A stretch of DNA of 61,614 bases from Lysobacter antibioticus (GTDB taxonomy: Bacteria > Pseudomonadota > Gammaproteobacteria > Xanthomonadales > Xanthomonadaceae). Positions 29,066-37,122 of the stretch are shown here, piece by piece. The position numbers were made by a program, and so were the translations under genes. The stretch's first letter is position 1. Each line of letters opens with the position of its first letter. The notes beneath the pieces were generated by a model that worked only from the letters and a program-made list of their open reading frames with translations, did no database searches and had not been told where the DNA came from. The stretch spans positions 4,583,074 to 4,644,687 of the forward strand of contig NZ_CP013141.1 of assembly GCF_001442535.1 (NCBI RefSeq), given 5' to 3'.

Positions 29066-30076
29066 CTAGCCGGCCGCCTGGTACTCGTCCGGCAGTTGCG
29101 CCGCCAGCGCATGGCGGGCGTAGCTCGCCGCACCGAGCAAGCCCGCATGCGGGTGGGTGACCGCCAGCACCGGCACGGCCGCCATGACCGGCGAGAAGCG
29201 TCCCTTGTGCTCGAAGCGTTGGCGGAACCCGGAGCATTGCAACGAGTGCAGCATCTTCGGCACCAGCCCTCCAGCCAGGAACACGCCGTCCCAGGCGCCC
29301 AAGGTCAGCACCAGGTCGCCGGCGACGGCGCCGAACGCCGCACAGAAGATGTCGATTGCGCGCAGACAACGCGCATCGCCCTCGGCCGCCATCGCGGTGA
29401 TGTCGCACGGCTGCAGCCGACCGGGATCGGTCTGGGCGATCTGGCTCAAGGCGCGATGGATGTTGACCAGGCCCGGGCCCGAGATCAGTCTTTCGTTCGA
29501 CACCCGGCCGAACTCCTTCGACAGGTATTTGAGGATCTGGATTTCCTCCGGCGTTCCCGGCGCGAAGCTGATGTGGCCGCCTTCGGTCTCGAGCGGGTGA
29601 CAGCATCCGTCGCGGACGATCAACCCGCCCACGCCGAGCCCGGTGCCCGGCCCGAGCACGGCGTAGTTGCGCGCCTGTCGCAGGTCGTCGGGCTGCCAAT
29701 CGGCGCCGCCGATGCTGACCGCGTCGTCGGGCTGGTACAGTCCGATCGCCATCGCCTGCGCGGTGAAATCGTTGATCAACGACAAACGCTCGAAGTTCAG
29801 CATCGCCCGGGTGCGTTCGGTGGAAATCACCCAGGGATGGTTGGTGATGCGCGCCTCCTGCCCGGCGACGCGGCCGGCGACCGCGAACACGCCGCTACCG
29901 GCGCTCGCCTCGACTTGCGCCAGATAGTGCTGGGCCGCATGGCCGAGCGAAGGGAAATCGACGACCGCGTACTCACGCACGCTGTCGAGCCGGACCGCCG
30001 TCGACCGGTCCGCATCGCACAGCGCGAAGCGCGCATTGGTTCCGCCGACATCGGCCAGCAGGATATTCATGGCCAT
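29066..30076 (-). CDS. glk: glucokinase (ROK-independent Glk type)
   Basis: Glk phosphorylates glucose to glucose-6-phosphate with ATP. The 336-residue protein shows the phosphate-binding LLADVGGTNARFAL, the segment NHPWVIS, SLINDFTAQA (with the catalytic Asp), GPGTGLGVGGL and TEGGHISFAP, and a C-terminal GVFLAGGLVPKML. The ATG at 30076 overlaps the stop of the GH97 gene as TGATG, so the two are translationally coupled; an internal ATG at 30070 is possible. Position after the TonB receptor and alpha-glucosidase genes indicates that it traps glucose released from imported alpha-glucans. Confidence 0.96.
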   Translation of the reverse strand: MAMNILLADVGGTNARFALCDADRSTAVRLDSVREYAVVDFPSLGHAAQHYLAQVEASAGSGVFAVAGRVAGQEARITNHPWVISTERTRAMLNFERLSLINDFTAQAMAIGLYQPDDAVSIGGADWQPDDLRQARNYAVLGPGTGLGVGGLIVRDGCCHPLETEGGHISFAPGTPEEIQILKYLSKEFGRVSNERLISGPGLVNIHRALSQIAQTDPGRLQPCDITAMAAEGDARCLRAIDIFCAAFGAVAGDLVLTLGAWDGVFLAGGLVPKMLHSLQCSGFRQRFEHKGRFSPVMAAVPVLAVTHPHAGLLGAASYARHALAAQLPDEYQAAG

Positions 30077-32145
30077 CAGCGTCCGTCGACCGGAGTGAAA
30101 CGGATGGCCTGCCCGCCGCCCGGCGCCAAGCGGATCGACAGCACCTCGCCCCGACGCACGTCCCTGCTCTCGCGCGCGAACGAAAAGCGCTCGTCCTTCC
30201 AGTGGGCATCGGCGCCGTCGCGGTAGATCTCGGCGCGATAGGTCTTGCCGGCATCGAGGAAATCGAGCGGCACCTTCAAGGTGCGTGCGTTCTCGTCGGA
30301 AATGCTGCCGAGAAACCAGTCGTCGCCGCCGCGCTGCTTGCGCGCCACGGTCGCGTAATCGCCGACTTCGCCGTTGAGCACACGCGTATCCGACCAATCC
30401 ACCGCCACGTCCTTGATGAACTGGAACGCGTCCGGATAGCGCTCGTAGTGCTCGGGCAGGTCCGGCACCATCTGAATCGGGCTGTACAGCACGACGTACA
30501 GCGCCAGTTGCTTGGCCAGGGTGCTCTGAATCGGCATGCCCTTGGCGCCGCTCAGGCTGAGGATGCCCGGGGTGAAATCCATCGGCCCGGCGAGCAAGCG
30601 GGTGAACACCAGATTGGCCTCGTGCTCGGGGGGATTCGGCGGCTTGCCCCAGGCGTTGTACTCCATGCCGCGCGCGCCCTCGTTGGAAATCCAGTTCGGG
30701 TAAGTCCTGCGCAGGCCGGTGCTCTTGATCGGTTCGTGCGCGTTGATCGCGATATGGTGCTTGGCCGCTTCCGATACGACCTTCAGATGATGGCGCGCCA
30801 TGTCCTGGCCTTCGTGCCAGGCGCGACGCAGCTTGCCGTCGGCGCCGCGGAGCTGGATATCGCCGGCATCGGCTACATAGCCGGTCTTGACCGCGTTCAC
30901 GCCCATACGCTGATACAAGGCCAGTGCCGCATCCAATTGCGATTCGTAACGGGCGACGTTGCCGGCGGTTTCATGATGGCCGATCAACTGCACGCCCTTG
31001 GACTTCGCGTACGCGCTGAGCTTGGGCAGATCGAAGTCGGGGTAGGAACGGGTGAAATCGAACTCGCCGCCGTCGCCGAACCAGTGCCCGTCCCAGCCCA
31101 GGTTCCAACCTTCCACCAGCACGCCCTTGAAGCCGTTCTTCGCGGCGAAATCGATATGGCGAATCACGTTCTCGTTGGTCGCGCCATGCCGCGGCCCGGA
31201 GGACCAGGTCTTGCTGTCCAGATGCATCTCCCACCAGACCCCGGCGTACTTCATCGGCTTGAACCAGGACACGTCGCCAAGCTTGTTCGGCTCGTTGAGG
31301 TTGAGGATCAGACTCGACATCGCCAGGCCACTGGCATCGTCGGCCACTTGGACCGTACGCCACGGCGTATGGAACGGGGCCAGGCGAACGACCTTGCCCA
31401 CGCCCTCGCCCGGTGTCAGCACGCTTTTGAGCCGGCGGCCGTCCACCCGCACCAGGTTCATGCCCGAGTAGTCGACCAGGGCCGCCTCGTGGATCGAGAC
31501 ATGGGTCCCGTCGGCCAACTTCGCCGTGACCGGGGTCTGGGCGAAGCCGATCGCCTCGATGGGCGTGCGGTGATACAGGTACTCCTCGCGATTCCATTCG
31601 CCCGCCGGGATCCACCAGGCCGTGCCTTCATGGGCCAGATTGAACTCGGTCAGCTCTTCCTCGATCACGACCGGCTCCGGCCCCTGCTCGGGGAACTCGT
31701 AACGGAACCCGAGGCCGTCCTCGTACAGGCGGAAGACCACATCGAACCTGCGTTTCGCCCCCAGGGTCTCGCCGATCGCCACGCGCAGTTCGTTGTAGCG
31801 GTTGCGCACGAACTGGCGCTCGCCCCAGGGCTGCTCCCAGGTGTCGTCGTGCGGACTCGTGCTTTTACTCACGAAGGCGAGGTTGCGCTCCAGACGCCCG
31901 TTGCCGAGCAACATGCCCAGACGCGAGTCGGCGATCAACGCGACTCCTTTGCGGTCGACGCGATAACTGAGTTTGCCCTCGTCTTCGACGACGACACTGA
32001 CCCGCAGACTGCCGTCGGGCGATTGCGCCTCGGCGACGGTCGCTGCGCGCGCGGGCTCGAAAGGCGCCAGGAACAGTGCCCACAGCGACAGCGCTGCCGC
32101 CATCGCGCAGCGCTGCCGCCGGAATGAAACGAACATGGTTTTCAT
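30076..32145 (-). CDS. glycoside hydrolase family 97 alpha-glucosidase
   Basis: The 689-residue exported enzyme (signal to about residue 34, ending ARAA) hydrolyses alpha-glucosidic bonds, like SusB of Bacteroides. An N-terminal beta-sandwich is followed by the catalytic barrel with GVLVEGWNLGWDGHWFGD, HHET (Glu392), INAHEP (Glu471) and SNEGARGMEYN (Glu489, Glu495). These glutamates fit the inverting GH97 subgroup; the retaining subgroup has an Asp nucleophile instead. A C-terminal beta domain ends IRFTPVDGR. The start is at 32145; an upstream TTG at 32172 overlaps the receptor stop. It is the middle gene of receptor > GH97 > glk, acting in the periplasm on imported alpha-glucan or oligosaccharide. 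Confidence 0.94.
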   Translation of the reverse strand: MKTMFVSFRRQRCAMAAALSLWALFLAPFEPARAATVAEAQSPDGSLRVSVVVEDEGKLSYRVDRKGVALIADSRLGMLLGNGRLERNLAFVSKSTSPHDDTWEQPWGERQFVRNRYNELRVAIGETLGAKRRFDVVFRLYEDGLGFRYEFPEQGPEPVVIEEELTEFNLAHEGTAWWIPAGEWNREEYLYHRTPIEAIGFAQTPVTAKLADGTHVSIHEAALVDYSGMNLVRVDGRRLKSVLTPGEGVGKVVRLAPFHTPWRTVQVADDASGLAMSSLILNLNEPNKLGDVSWFKPMKYAGVWWEMHLDSKTWSSGPRHGATNENVIRHIDFAAKNGFKGVLVEGWNLGWDGHWFGDGGEFDFTRSYPDFDLPKLSAYAKSKGVQLIGHHETAGNVARYESQLDAALALYQRMGVNAVKTGYVADAGDIQLRGADGKLRRAWHEGQDMARHHLKVVSEAAKHHIAINAHEPIKSTGLRRTYPNWISNEGARGMEYNAWGKPPNPPEHEANLVFTRLLAGPMDFTPGILSLSGAKGMPIQSTLAKQLALYVVLYSPIQMVPDLPEHYERYPDAFQFIKDVAVDWSDTRVLNGEVGDYATVARKQRGGDDWFLGSISDENARTLKVPLDFLDAGKTYRAEIYRDGADAHWKDERFSFARESRDVRRGEVLSIRLAPGGGQAIRFTPVDGR

Positions 32146-32168
32146 CGGGGAAAGACTCCGTTCGACGG

Positions 32169-34913
32169 TCAAAAGGCCACTCGCACGCCCAGCTCGAAAC
32201 GCCGCGCATAGGGCTCGTAGAAGGTGGTGAAGCGCTTGTCCATCGCGTAGGTATGCTCTTCTTCCTCGGTAATGTTGTAGATCTGCAGAAAGGCGGTGAC
32301 CGCATCATTGAACTGATAGCTGCCGCTGAAGTCCAGGAAGCCCGAGGCGGCGGTGGTCGCCGGGGTGTTGACCGGCCCGCACACCGAGCAGGCGACGTAC
32401 TTGTCGCGGTACGAGTACGACAGCCGCGCCGCTATCGGCCCCTTCTCGTAGATGGCCTGCAGGTTGAGGGTGTTCCTCGACACGCCGTCGAGCGTGGTGG
32501 TCTTGCGCGCGCCGTTGATCGTCACCTCGGCCTTGCTGTCGACGTAGGTGTAGTTGATCTGCCCGCCGAAACCGCTGGGAAACATGTATTGGTAGGCCGC
32601 TTCCAGGCCCTTGAGCTTGGCCGTGTCGCCGTTGAGCGGCGCGGTCACCTGGAAGGTCTGGCCCAGGATCGTCTCCGGGAACAGGCCGGAGGTGATGAAG
32701 CCGTCGATGTTCTTGTAGAACGCCGCGACCGAAGCCGCCGCGCCCTCGTCGCCGTACCACTCCAACGAGAGGTCGAAAGCATCGGAGCGGATCGCTTCCA
32801 GCGTCGGGTTGCCGTTGCGGGTCACCCGCGGCGGATAGCTGCTGATCTCGTAGTTCACGTCGACGCCGAGTTGCAGGAAGGTCGGCCGGGTGATGGCACG
32901 GGAGGCGGCGGCGCGCAGTTGCAGGCGGTCGTTGAAACGATAAGTGAAATTGGCCGACGGCAGCCAGTCGTCGTAGTTGTGGTCGACGTCCACCGGGTGC
33001 ACGTCCGAGAAGGTCGGCGTGTAGTTGGTGCTGTTCGGGATCGGCATCAAGGCCAGCAGCTCCTGAGTATGCCCCTTCGAGACCAGGTCGGTGCGCACAT
33101 AACGCACGCCGACGTTGCCGTCCCAACGCTCGCCGCTGAAATTGGCCTGCAGATAGGCGCCGTACTGATCTTCTTCGATCAGCGACGACGAACGCTGCTG
33201 CAAGCGCGGGGCGATGGTTGCGTTGAAGTAATCCTGCCCGCGCAGTTTGATCGCCGCCGCGAACAAGGCGTTCGCGTCCAGGGCCGGCCAGCGGTTGCGG
33301 CCGCCGACCAGGCCGGCGCGGTATCCGCCGTCCGGGAACGGTACGACGGCGTCGATGCCGGCTTCGCCGAGGGTATCGCCGAAGCCGCAATAACCGCAGC
33401 CGCTCGGCGAGGCGTAGTACTGCTTGTCCTTCTGCCGGCTCGAGTAGAACAAGCCGCCTTCCAACACCACCATCACATCACCGAAGTAAGTGGTGTAGTC
33501 CAGATCCACGCGCGTCGAGAACGCCTCGTCGCGGGTCGACTCGCCCTTCGGCTCCATGAAGTGCAGGCCGATTTCGTCGTTGCTGACGTCCAGGCAGCTG
33601 CGCCCGTCCGGCAGTACGCAAGTCACGCTCGGCACCGGGCTGGTCGCCTCGTAGTGATAGCGTCCGCCATTGACGCCGGCAACGGTGAAATAGCTCTTGC
33701 CGCTGTTCGGGCGGTCCGCGACCGAATAGGCCAGATCGAACACGGCGGTCAGCTTGTCGGTCGCATGGAAGCGGGTGTTCCAGCCCACCTGGTACAGGTC
33801 GACCTTGCGCTCCTTGCTGTCGGTGCCGATCTCCAGCGGGGTGTTGTCGAGATCGAAGGAAGTGATCAGATAGCGATTAACGCCGCCGCCGTTCCACGGC
33901 GCCAGGGTCGCATTGGCGAAGCGTCCCCAACCGTCGTTGCTGTAGAAATTGACGTTGTAGGAGTAACTGGTCTCGGGCGTGTCGTAGCGCGAATAGAACG
34001 CATCGACGGTGCTCTTCAGGCGATCGTTCGGCTCCCAGGTCAGCCCGCCGACCCAGCTCAGGCGCTCGCGGTCGCCGGTCTTGACTTGATAGGAAACGAT
34101 GCCCGGGAACGCGCCGCGTCCGTCGACCCGATCGTTGCGCACGCCGTCGCCGTTGGAGTCGGTGGTCTCGGTGCTGCGCGCGAAACTCTCGAACGTGTCC
34201 GAGCGCCACTTGCGCTTGTAGTAGTACAGCCCGCCGAAGACGCCGACGGTATTGTCCTTGAAGGTGTCGCTGGCGACGAAACCCAGGCGCGGGGTCGTAT
34301 CCGACGAGGCCTCGTCGTACAGACCGCTGAACGAGCCGTTGAAGTGCAGTCCCGGCCGCGACATCGGATCGAAAGTCGACAGCTCGACCAGTCCGCCGAT
34401 GCTGCCTTCGATCTGCGATGCGGTCGGCGACTTGTAGACCGTCACCCGGCTCAAGGCTTCCGCAGGCATCACGTCGAAACTGAAATCGCGACCGGCGTTG
34501 TCGGTGGCGAGGACGCGGCCGTTGAAAGTGGTCAGGTTGAACTGGCTGTTCAAGCCGCGGATCGAAACGAAACGGCCTTCGCCGCCGGAGGTGCGGATGA
34601 TCTGCACGCCGGTCACGCGTTGCAGCGCATCGGCGATGTTGGCGTCGGGAAACTTGCCGACGTCTTCGGCGCTGATCGTGTCGCTGATGGATTTTTCTTC
34701 CTTCTTGCGATCGGACGAACGCTCCAGGCTGCCGCGAATACCGACCACTTCGATCCGGTCCAGGTCGGTGACGTCCGGAACCGCGGTCGGTTCGGTCGCG
34801 TTGCCGGCGGCGGTTTCGACCGGCGAGTTCTGGGCGTGCGCCCGCTGGCTCATGGATGCGATGCCCAACAGGCAGGCTGCGGCCAAAGCCGCCAACTTCG
34901 GTGTCTCGCTCAT
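32169..34913 (-). CDS. TonB-dependent receptor (TIGR01782 type), sugar-linked
   Basis: The 914-residue outer-membrane receptor has a signal ending QRAHAQ. Its plug is typical of the Xanthomonas/Caulobacter TIGR01782 family: SISDTISAEDVGKFPDANIA in outline, then QRVTGVQIIRTSGGEGRFVSIRGL. A long beta-barrel follows, with a C-terminal aromatic residue (GVRVAF). The start is at MSETPKLAALAAACLLG; the frame continues upstream through the operator and promoter, which cannot be coding. Gene order with GH97 and glk indicates an alpha-glucan or maltodextrin substrate, unproven. A LacI-type palindrome lies 19-44 bases upstream of the start. Confidence 0.93.
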   Translation of the reverse strand: MSETPKLAALAAACLLGIASMSQRAHAQNSPVETAAGNATEPTAVPDVTDLDRIEVVGIRGSLERSSDRKKEEKSISDTISAEDVGKFPDANIADALQRVTGVQIIRTSGGEGRFVSIRGLNSQFNLTTFNGRVLATDNAGRDFSFDVMPAEALSRVTVYKSPTASQIEGSIGGLVELSTFDPMSRPGLHFNGSFSGLYDEASSDTTPRLGFVASDTFKDNTVGVFGGLYYYKRKWRSDTFESFARSTETTDSNGDGVRNDRVDGRGAFPGIVSYQVKTGDRERLSWVGGLTWEPNDRLKSTVDAFYSRYDTPETSYSYNVNFYSNDGWGRFANATLAPWNGGGVNRYLITSFDLDNTPLEIGTDSKERKVDLYQVGWNTRFHATDKLTAVFDLAYSVADRPNSGKSYFTVAGVNGGRYHYEATSPVPSVTCVLPDGRSCLDVSNDEIGLHFMEPKGESTRDEAFSTRVDLDYTTYFGDVMVVLEGGLFYSSRQKDKQYYASPSGCGYCGFGDTLGEAGIDAVVPFPDGGYRAGLVGGRNRWPALDANALFAAAIKLRGQDYFNATIAPRLQQRSSSLIEEDQYGAYLQANFSGERWDGNVGVRYVRTDLVSKGHTQELLALMPIPNSTNYTPTFSDVHPVDVDHNYDDWLPSANFTYRFNDRLQLRAAASRAITRPTFLQLGVDVNYEISSYPPRVTRNGNPTLEAIRSDAFDLSLEWYGDEGAAASVAAFYKNIDGFITSGLFPETILGQTFQVTAPLNGDTAKLKGLEAAYQYMFPSGFGGQINYTYVDSKAEVTINGARKTTTLDGVSRNTLNLQAIYEKGPIAARLSYSYRDKYVACSVCGPVNTPATTAASGFLDFSGSYQFNDAVTAFLQIYNITEEEEHTYAMDKRFTTFYEPYARRFELGVRVAF

Positions 34914-34931
34914 CGGTGTTGCCTCCCGCCG

Positions 34932-34957
34932 CCGATATGACAGCGCTGTCATATCGG
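34932..34957. promoter_or_regulatory. perfect 26-bp palindrome, LacI-family operator
   Basis: CCGATATGACAGC is followed immediately by its exact reverse complement. The centre TGACAGCGCTGTCA has the AGCGCT core of LacI/GalR-family operators. It lies between a possible promoter (TTGCAT, 17 bp, CTAGTG on the minus strand) and the receptor start, where bound repressor would block transcription of the receptor > GH97 > glk operon. Confidence 0.8.
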
Positions 34958-35562
34958 ACACTAGTGCAGGAAATTTGTGTGATGCAATCGCCGAAAGCCA
35001 GTGTGCTGTTTCATCACAAAACACCTGAAAACTAAGCACATTCCTGACCTTGATGCGCCGATCGACGAGAACCCATGAAATTGCATTCGCAACGGTCGAG
35101 ACTGGCCAAGATCGATCCGCGCTTGGGCAGCCGCACCGCGTTGCAGAAACCTCGCCTGCCCCTTGGTTTCTTCCTCCGAATCAAACGTTTGCACTCCAGC
35201 CATGGTCCGGCTGGTAATTCGCGCGAGCGTCGAGTTGGGGCCGGGCACCAGCGGCGGATGCGGGTGCACTCGCGGTTGCATCCGCTGCTACGACGGCCAG
35301 AGGCTGTCGGACAAAGGACGGCCGCGCCCGCCGGCAGGCGGCCGCGAATTGCTGCAAGTGCACAACCAGCTTGCGCGGACACACACTTTTGACGCCGCCG
35401 ACGGCCGCGCGAATGCGACCGTCGGACGCATCGGCGCCGGCGGCGCGGCGGTGTGCGGCCGGCCCGTTGCATCGATCGTCGGCGCCGTACAGCACAGTCG
35501 CGGGACTGCGACCGCTGCCGCCGAACCGCCGCGCTGCCCTACCCGCTGCGGAGATTCCGCCC
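34958..35562. other. 605 bp between operator and lacI remnant, no gene seen
   Basis: The receptor promoter lies in the first 60 bases. The rest, about 35050-35560, has frames in several phases but none with recognisable protein, and the composition suggests decayed sequence beside the broken regulator. Confidence 0.5.
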
Positions 35563-35990
35563 TTGAATCACTCAGACGATGCCGCGCCAGGGGACGAGAA
35601 ATTGCGACAGGAAGACATCGCCCAGGAGGCCGGCGTTTCGATCTCGGCGGTGTCGCGCGCCTTGAATGGCGGCGCGCGCGTGAATGGCGAAACTCGCCCG
35701 ATGATCATCGGCCTGGCCGAGCCTGCCCGGTATGCCGCGCCCGGCCGTCGGCGCGCTCGACCGGCGCGATGCGCACGCCGGCACGCCACGGCCTGCGCAT
35801 TCCCGAAGACGGGGCCGTGGTCGGTTACGACGATGTCGAGATCTCCGCCTCGCTCACGACCACCCGCCAAGACCCGGTTAAGGCCGGCCGCCTATTGTTC
35901 GCGAAAGCGCTGTTGGCCCACGAGGGACACGAACCCACCTCGGAGCGCCTGCCGACCGAACTGATCGTGCGCGAATCCTGCGGCGCGTAG
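35563..35990 (+). pseudogene. broken LacI-family sugar repressor
   Basis: A frame from TTG at 35563 encodes an intact HTH, RQEDIAQEAGVSISAVSRAL-NGGARVNGETR, then decays after IIGLAEPARYAAPGRR. A different frame ending at 35990 encodes a perfect LacI C-terminus: GLRIPEDGAVVGYDDVEISA, TTTRQDPVKAGRLLFAKALL and ERLPTELIVRESCGA. A normal LacI protein is about 340 residues; only about 110 remain, so roughly 700 bp of the ligand domain is missing and the frame is shifted. It lies divergent from the receptor operon whose operator is intact. It was probably the cognate repressor. Confidence 0.85.
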
Positions 35991-36172
35991 CGACGCCAGG
36001 CTCGATGCATTTCGCGAAACGCAGGGATACGCCGGCCAGGTATCGTCCGCGGGTTCGGTCTTGAGTCTGGGAAAGGCCTTCGCCCTAAGCGCCGATGGAC
36101 ATCGGCAGCGTCCATTCCGTTGGAATGGATGACGGCCTGCCCCGGGTGGGGCAACCGGTCATACGAATCTAG

Positions 36173-36249
36173 TGGTCGGGACGGCCGGATTTGAACCGAC
36201 GACCCTCTGCCCCCCAGGCAGATGCGCTACCAGGCTGCGCTACGCCCCG
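36173..36249 (-). tRNA. tRNA-Pro (GGG)
   Basis: The 77-nt gene has acceptor stem CGGGGCG/CGTCCCG, D arm GCGCAGCCTGGTAGCGC, anticodon stem TCTGC/GCAGA with loop CTGGGGG giving anticodon GGG, and T arm GTCGGTTCAAATCCGGC. Encoded CCA is present. Confidence 0.97.
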
Positions 36250-36320
36250 ACGTGTTGCTAGATCCGCTGCATGTAAAACCCGTCCTCGCGAACGGGCGGC
36301 AAGTATAGCCGTTGCCGCCG

Positions 36321-36400
36321 GCAATGGGGAATCGGGAGTGGAGAATCGGTGGACCGCGGTACTGCGTCCGATCCCCCACTCCCGATGCCCGAATCCCGGC
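36321..36400. repeat. intergenic palindrome of GGGAATC-type units, copy 2
   Basis: GCAATGGGGAATCGGGAGTGGAGAATCGG faces CGATCCCCCACTCCCGATGCCCGAATCCCGG, an imperfect inverted repeat with about 20 bp between the arms. It lies between tRNA-Pro and the 3' end of the merR-type gene and could act as its transcript end. Confidence 0.6.
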
Positions 36401-36406
36401 GCTCCT

Positions 36407-36763
36407 TCAGCGGCGCAGCAGTTGCAGGACTTCTTCCAGCTCCATGCGCACTTGCTTGACGATCTGCGAGCTCAGCGCCGATTCGTCCTTCGCCGAGTCG
36501 CCTTCCAGGCGCAGGCGCGCGCCGCCGATCGTATAGCCCTGCTCGTACAGCAGGCCGCGGATCTGGCGCACCATCAGCACCTCGTGGCGCTGATAGTAGC
36601 GGCGGTTGCCGCGGCGCTTGACCGGATTGAGCGTGGGAAACTCGGTCTCCCAGTAACGCAGCACGTGCGGCTTGACGTCGCACAGCTCGCTGACCTCACC
36701 GATGGTGAAGTAGCGCTTCGCCGGGATCGGCGGAAGTTCTCGGTTGCTGCCCGGGTCAAGCAT
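36407..36763 (-). CDS. MerR family transcriptional regulator
   Basis: The 118-residue protein has the MerR winged [27 protein letters not shown], followed by [20 protein letters not shown] short helical dimerisation tail follows ([23 protein letters not shown]). No metal-binding cysteines are clustered at the C-terminus, so it is not a classical metal sensor. It overlaps the ihfA stop by eight bases and is the last gene of the thrS-to-ihfA operon, an arrangement typical of gammaproteobacteria including xanthomonads. Its targets are unknown. Confidence 0.93.
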   Translation of the reverse strand: MLDPGSNRELPPIPAKRYFTIGEVSELCDVKPHVLRYWETEFPTLNPVKRRGNRRYYQRHEVLMVRQIRGLLYEQGYTIGGARLRLEGDSAKDESALSSQIVKQVRMELEEVLQLLRR

Positions 36764-37058
36764 GCTCGCCTCCGCTGTACGCTTCGACGCGTTCCTTCAG
36801 TTTCTGGCCCGGACGGAAGGTCACCACCGTACGCGCCGAAATCGGGATCTCCTCGCCGGTCTTCGGGTTGCGACCGGGCCGCTGGTTCTTGCGGCGCAGA
36901 TCGAAATTACCGAACCCCGACAGCTTGACCTGCCGTCCCTGCTCCAGAGCCTCGCGCAACGCATCGAAGAATGCGTCGACGAACTCCTTGGCCTCGCGCT
37001 TGTTCAGCCCGACTTCGTCGAACAACCGCTCCGCCATTTCCGCTTTCGTTAGTGCCAT
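36756..37058 (-). CDS. ihfA: integration host factor subunit alpha
   Basis: IHF-alpha pairs with IhfB to bind and sharply bend DNA. The 100-residue protein begins [28 protein letters not shown] in outline and carries the DNA-minor-groove arm [21 protein letters not shown] with the intercalating proline, then [11 protein letters not shown]. The start at 37058 is the family start; an upstream in-frame ATG adds only a basic non-conserved stretch. It follows pheT by 64 bases in the usual pheST-ihfA order. Confidence 0.97.
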   Translation of the reverse strand: MALTKAEMAERLFDEVGLNKREAKEFVDAFFDALREALEQGRQVKLSGFGNFDLRRKNQRPGRNPKTGEEIPISARTVVTFRPGQKLKERVEAYSGGEHA

Positions 37059-37122
37059 TTTGTCCTCTGCGCGACGCCCGGGCTGGGACCGGGGCCGCAA
37101 TCGCCACACGCCTCGCGAGTAC

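Noticed and set aside
27217..29160. 640-codon plus-strand frame spanning TetR and DUF1275 genes
   Set aside because: It crosses two convincing minus-strand genes and their intergenic promoter and has no protein-like segments.
32076..34940. 950-codon plus-strand open frame opposite the sugar-linked TonB receptor
   Set aside because: Its composition is the mirror of a GC-rich receptor gene; no domain is seen, and the receptor has signal, plug and barrel.
35002..35018. CRP/Clp-like half-sites TGTGC and TCACA upstream of the sugar receptor
   Set aside because: The spacing is seven, not the six bases of the TGTGA-N6-TCACA consensus, and one half-site is imperfect.
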